A stretch of DNA of 64,000 bases from positions 372,001 to 436,000 of the forward strand of contig JAIYBW010000002.1 of assembly GCA_027488375.1 (NCBI GenBank), in the 5' to 3' direction. Position numbers and translations under genes: made by a program. Shown here one piece after another: positions 60,981-64,000 of this stretch. The first letter of the stretch is position 1. Every line of letters starts with the position of its first letter. Below the pieces are notes generated by a model. The model saw only the letters and a list, made by a program, of their open reading frames with translations, did not search any database and was not told where the DNA came from. This stretch comes from Pseudomonadota bacterium (lineage in GTDB: Bacteria; Bdellovibrionota; Bacteriovoracia; Bacteriovoracales; Bacteriovoracaceae).

Positions 60981-62012
60981 ATGAAACCGATTTTTTTGAT
61001 GATCTTGATACTATTTTCTAGGGCCGTCTTGAGTGCAGAACTTCTCCCCGTAGAATCAAAGACAATTGAAATCTATCGTAAAGTCGTCCCCTCTACAGTG
61101 AACGTCTCCAACATCAAACTGGCGAGAAATTTTTATTATGGTGAAGTTGAAATACCCCAAGGACAAGGTTCTGGTTTTGTCTGGGATAATGAAGGTCACA
61201 TTGTAACTAATTTTCATGTCGTGCAAGGAGGTAACTCTTTTGTGGTTACTTTTCACAATGATCCAAAACAGTATAAGGCATCAATTGTAGGCGCAACTCC
61301 GGAAAAAGATATTGCTGTTTTAAAGCTTGAAGAAAAACCCACCAAACTCTTACCTATCAGTGTTGGATCTTCCAAAAATCTTCAAGTTGGACAATACTCC
61401 TTCGCGATTGGCTCACCTTTTGGCCTTGATTATACACTCACAACTGGTGTTGTAAGTGCCCTTGGAAGAAAGATTGAAGGTATAGGTGGGGTGAAGATTT
61501 CAGATATGATTCAAACCGATGCGGCTATCAACATGGGTAACTCTGGAGGACCACTTCTTAACTCATCCTCTGAGTTGATCGGTATGAATACGGTTATTTT
61601 TTCAACGAGTGGATCCAGCGCAGGACTTGGTTTTGCGGTCCCCGCTGACACTATTAGTAGAATCGTTCCACAACTTATTAAACACGGTAAAGTTATTCGC
61701 CCTGGACTTGGCATTTCGATTGTCCCAGATGGAATGAAGAATTCTCGTCTTAATATTAAAAAAGGGATTGTTATCTCACATGTGGACGAACGTGGAAGTG
61801 CTGCCAGCGCTGGGCTTCAAGGAATGACTCAGGATCAATTTGGTCGTTACTATCTTGGTGACATAATATTGAGTGTCGATGGACAAGAAGTTAACAATCT
61901 AGACGATATTTACCAAGTTTTGGATAAGAAAAATATCGGCGATATGGTTGAAATTAAATATCGCCGAGATGGTAAAGATTTAAAGGTTAAAATAAAACTA
62001 AAGGCGATTTAA
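60981..62012 (+). CDS. HtrA/DegP-type trypsin-like serine protease with one PDZ domain
   Basis: A 343-residue exported protease (signal peptide to about VLSA, residue 19) with the catalytic triad His in VTNFHVV, Asp in KDIAVLKLE, Ser in NMGNSGGPLLN, and a single C-terminal PDZ (about 245-340; GSAASAGLQGM, GDIILSVDGQEV). The single PDZ makes it DegS-like in length, but it lacks a membrane anchor after the signal region. It degrades or senses misfolded envelope proteins. AGGAGT precedes the ATG. Confidence 0.9.
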   Translation: MKPIFLMILILFSRAVLSAELLPVESKTIEIYRKVVPSTVNVSNIKLARNFYYGEVEIPQGQGSGFVWDNEGHIVTNFHVVQGGNSFVVTFHNDPKQYKASIVGATPEKDIAVLKLEEKPTKLLPISVGSSKNLQVGQYSFAIGSPFGLDYTLTTGVVSALGRKIEGIGGVKISDMIQTDAAINMGNSGGPLLNSSSELIGMNTVIFSTSGSSAGLGFAVPADTISRIVPQLIKHGKVIRPGLGISIVPDGMKNSRLNIKKGIVISHVDERGSAASAGLQGMTQDQFGRYYLGDIILSVDGQEVNNLDDIYQVLDKKNIGDMVEIKYRRDGKDLKVKIKLKAI

Positions 62013-63149
62013 ATTCTGAACCGCACTTTTTATCGTTTCATCTTTTTTAGCAAAACAAAATCTTAAAAACTTTTCTCCTTCAGTGGACTTTAAATAGAAA
62101 GCTGAAGGAGGAACAGTAGCGACTTTATATTCCTTAATTAGTTTCATGGCAAAATCAACATCATTTAATGATGTATGTTTTGAAATAGGAACCATCATGA
62201 AATAGGTTCCTTTAGGAATTGAAAATTCAAATCCTAACTTTTTTAACTCCCCATAAAACTGGTCTCTTTTGCCTTTATAAAGTTCGACAAAGCCTGGAAG
62301 ATAATCCGGAAGACGTTTAAGGCCCTCAGCGACAGCCTCTTGCATCGGTGTAGAAACAGCAAAAGTCACATACTGGTGCACGAGACGACAGGCCCGGGTC
62401 ACAGAAGGATTGGCACAGATCCAGCCAATTTTCCATCCGGTTAGACCAAAGGTTTTTCCGGCACTCGAAACAGTAATGGTTCTCTCTCTCATCCCATCAA
62501 GTGTTGCTGTGGGGATATGCTTGGCCCCATCAAAGACAAGAAACTCATAAACTTCATCTGAAAGGAGATAAAGATCATTTTTCATCACGAGTTGAGACAC
62601 GCCCATAAGTTCTGACTTATCCCAAACTTTACCAGTCGGATTGTGCGGATTATTGAGGATGAGAAGTTTTGTTCTTGGTGTAATAGCCGCTTCTAATTCC
62701 TTAAGATCGATGGTGAAGTCAGGAGCATGCATCGTGACAGGAACAGGAATTCCTCCCGCCATTTTGATGGAGGCGACATAAGAATCATAAAATGGTTCTA
62801 GTACAACAACTTCATCACCTGGATTAATGAGACCAGTAATCACAAGATAAATGGCTTCAGTTGCACCAACAGTTACAGTAACTTCTGTTTCTGGGTCATA
62901 ATTTAAAGCATAAAAATTTTTATAGTAATGAGAGATTTCTTGTCTCAGGTTCTGAGTTCCATGAAAAGGAGCATACTGATTATGGCCTTCTTGCATTTTT
63001 TTATAGGCGACTTCTTTAAGCCAGTCAGGACCATCAAAATCCGGGAAGCCCTGTCCTAAATTGACAGCTTGATGCTCTCGCGCCAGGCGTGAGATCACTC
63101 CAAAAATAGAATCTTTAAAATCCGCAACTCTTAGTGCCGTATCCTTCAT
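61998..63149 (-). CDS. PLP-dependent aminotransferase, class I/II (methionine/kynurenine type)
   Basis: A 383-residue aminotransferase: VNLGQGFPDFDGPDWL, TVGATEAIYLVITGLINPGD, LILNNPHNPTGKVW (Asn), DEVYEFLVFDG, VSSAGKTFGLTGWKIGW (PLP Lys), and the C-terminal RFCFAKKDETI (substrate Arg). The order and the N-L-G-Q-G-F-P-D start fit the YbdL/kynurenine aminotransferase subgroup, which often prefers methionine or aromatic amino acids. It overlaps the convergent HtrA gene by 15 bp. Confidence 0.9.
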   Translation of the reverse strand: MKDTALRVADFKDSIFGVISRLAREHQAVNLGQGFPDFDGPDWLKEVAYKKMQEGHNQYAPFHGTQNLRQEISHYYKNFYALNYDPETEVTVTVGATEAIYLVITGLINPGDEVVVLEPFYDSYVASIKMAGGIPVPVTMHAPDFTIDLKELEAAITPRTKLLILNNPHNPTGKVWDKSELMGVSQLVMKNDLYLLSDEVYEFLVFDGAKHIPTATLDGMRERTITVSSAGKTFGLTGWKIGWICANPSVTRACRLVHQYVTFAVSTPMQEAVAEGLKRLPDYLPGFVELYKGKRDQFYGELKKLGFEFSIPKGTYFMMVPISKHTSLNDVDFAMKLIKEYKVATVPPSAFYLKSTEGEKFLRFCFAKKDETIKSAVQNLNRL

Positions 63150-63190
63150 ATTTATTCCTTGATGCCACTTTTATAGCACTCTAGAAAGGA

Positions 63191-64000
63191 CTATTCAATT
63201 TTTTGAGAAATTTCTATGTAACTCATATTTTTTTTGAGTTTTTGGACATAGGTATTAAAATCAGCATTGGCCGGATCACTGCTTGACTCTAGTGCCCCAC
63301 GCCGACCTTGATAAATATAACCTAAATAATCAACCAAGTTTTCTTTTGAAATTTTAACTTTCCTAGGGTCTTTTTCATTTTGGTTCGCAATATTTTTTAA
63401 AACTTTAACAGCGTCAACGAGATAGGCCATAGTGGCCACAGCAGAGTTTTTAGGATCGCCTAACGAAGATTTATTAATTTGAGGATAAGATTTTTTCCAA
63501 TCTCCATTAGGAAGATCTTTAATTTGAGTGAAGCCACGGGATGTATTGAGGACCGACTTATCAAATGGATTTTGACCATTCAAAAGTCTTTTTGCCGCCT
63601 TTGCAAGGATCACATCGCCCTGATCATATTCCTTAATCCAATATTTAGTGCTGCGACCAAAATCAGATTCATTGCCCATAATTCCATAGGCAACAGAAGC
63701 AAGGTCATTGTAATCATCATTTGAAAGATTGAAAATATTCATTAGCTTAGACTTTTCTGTCTCGAGGGCCTTAACAAATGATTGAGAATGAGTTGTTTTT
63801 CCATTCTCATTAACAATTTTTATATCAATAGAATGAAAATTATTTTTTGATTGAGTGTAATTATAGAGATGAGCATCGGCCACCGATGTCTTTGAGATAA
63901 ATCTCAATTCACCATCTTTTACAATAAATTTATTATTTTCTTCTTCAGGTAAAACATAAACATGACAAGTCGGTTTTATCCAGTTTCCTAGCTTTAAAAA
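63191..64000 (-). CDS. Lysozyme/transglycosylase-like protein, cut by the right window edge
   Basis: The frame is open from 63191 to the last base, with at least 269 residues and no stop, so the TTG at 63907 is not the real start. The visible region has VAYGIMGNESDFGRS and, 40 residues later, NTSRGFTQIKDLP, which follow the catalytic Glu-Ser and G-x-x-Q-I pattern of SLT/lysozyme-like folds, followed by AVATMAYLVDAVKVL and YIYQGRRGAL. It probably cuts peptidoglycan glycan strands, but the match is by pattern only. Confidence 0.6.
   Translation of the reverse strand, partial: FLKLGNWIKPTCHVYVLPEEENNKFIVKDGELRFISKTSVADAHLYNYTQSKNNFHSIDIKIVNENGKTTHSQSFVKALETEKSKLMNIFNLSNDDYNDLASVAYGIMGNESDFGRSTKYWIKEYDQGDVILAKAAKRLLNGQNPFDKSVLNTSRGFTQIKDLPNGDWKKSYPQINKSSLGDPKNSAVATMAYLVDAVKVLKNIANQNEKDPRKVKISKENLVDYLGYIYQGRRGALESSSDPANADFNTYVQKLKKNMSYIEISQKIE

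Noticed and set aside
63191-63907. Lysozyme-like gene as a complete 238-residue protein starting at TTG 63907
   Set aside because: The frame stays open to base 64000 without a stop, so the gene is truncated by the window edge.
1-64000. CRISPR arrays, rRNA genes, insertion sequences, canonical riboswitches
   Set aside because: Looked for regular spaced repeats, rRNA-like blocks, transposase motifs with terminal repeats, and recognisable riboswitch cores; none was convincing.

Overview
The window is AT-rich, densely packed bacterial chromosome. Several things suggest a Gram-negative predator-type lineage close to Bdellovibrionota/Bacteriovoracia: many lipoproteins and outer-membrane barrels, Lol/MacB-type exporters, a PrkA kinase, a sigma-54 regulator with its own target promoter, and many unassigned secreted Cys-rich proteins. 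This placement is inferred from gene content only. No rRNA, CRISPR array or intact insertion sequence was seen. One tRNA gene (His) is present.

Layout. (1) 1-11.3 kb is an unusual envelope/lipid locus. A minus-strand operon encodes a CDP-archaeol-synthase-like CarS homologue, a UbiA prenyltransferase, an ATP-grasp/phosphohistidine dikinase-like protein and a gene cut by the left edge. It diverges from a plus-strand exporter set (two FtsX-type permeases, an ATPase, a LolA-like periplasmic carrier and a beta-barrel). A second dikinase-like gene of the same architecture closes the locus. (2) 11.4-16.7 kb is housekeeping: rplU, rpmA, obgE, rsfS, rlmH, gpmI, pfkA. (3) 16.7-25.7 kb holds a broken DUF4160 gene overlapping a ribbon-helix-helix gene, a stand-alone ComM-type domain, glutamate dehydrogenase, ParB/ParA, NadA with a cysteine desulfurase, and an SDR. 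(4) 25.7-37.8 kb holds a degenerate UshA-like lipoprotein, a formylglycine-generating-enzyme-like protein paired with a Cys-rich secreted protein, prkA-rluA-SDR, and a second MacAB/Lol-type exporter. (5) 38.0-40.0 kb is a small accessory patch beside tRNA-His. Its tRNA 3' end, terminator and gene-upstream sequences are duplicated in a cassette-like pattern around a truncated SnoaL-like fragment, a DUF938 methyltransferase and an ORF6N protein. (6) 40-53.9 kb holds a radical SAM protein, a nucleotidyltransferase-like protein, a DUF2490 protein, PhoX, a thioredoxin-like ferredoxin, an M14 carboxypeptidase, a large repeat-bearing regulator-like protein, MgtE and ManC. (7) 53.9-64 kb holds a 21-codon microORF coupled to a PIG-L deacetylase, NagB, a sigma-54 regulator with a near-consensus -24/-12 promoter and its three-gene target operon, a nuclease/phosphatase-fold protein, phosphatidylserine decarboxylase, an HtrA protease, an aminotransferase, and a lysozyme-like protein cut by the right edge.

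Genome style. Ten of the eleven convergent protein-coding pairs overlap at their 3' ends (8-61 bp), many co-directional pairs overlap by 4 bp (ATGA), and two genes begin directly after the U-run of an intrinsic terminator. The best candidates for an undescribed system are the CarS-UbiA-dikinase/exporter locus, the tRNA-His cassette patch, and the sigma-54 lipoprotein operon.
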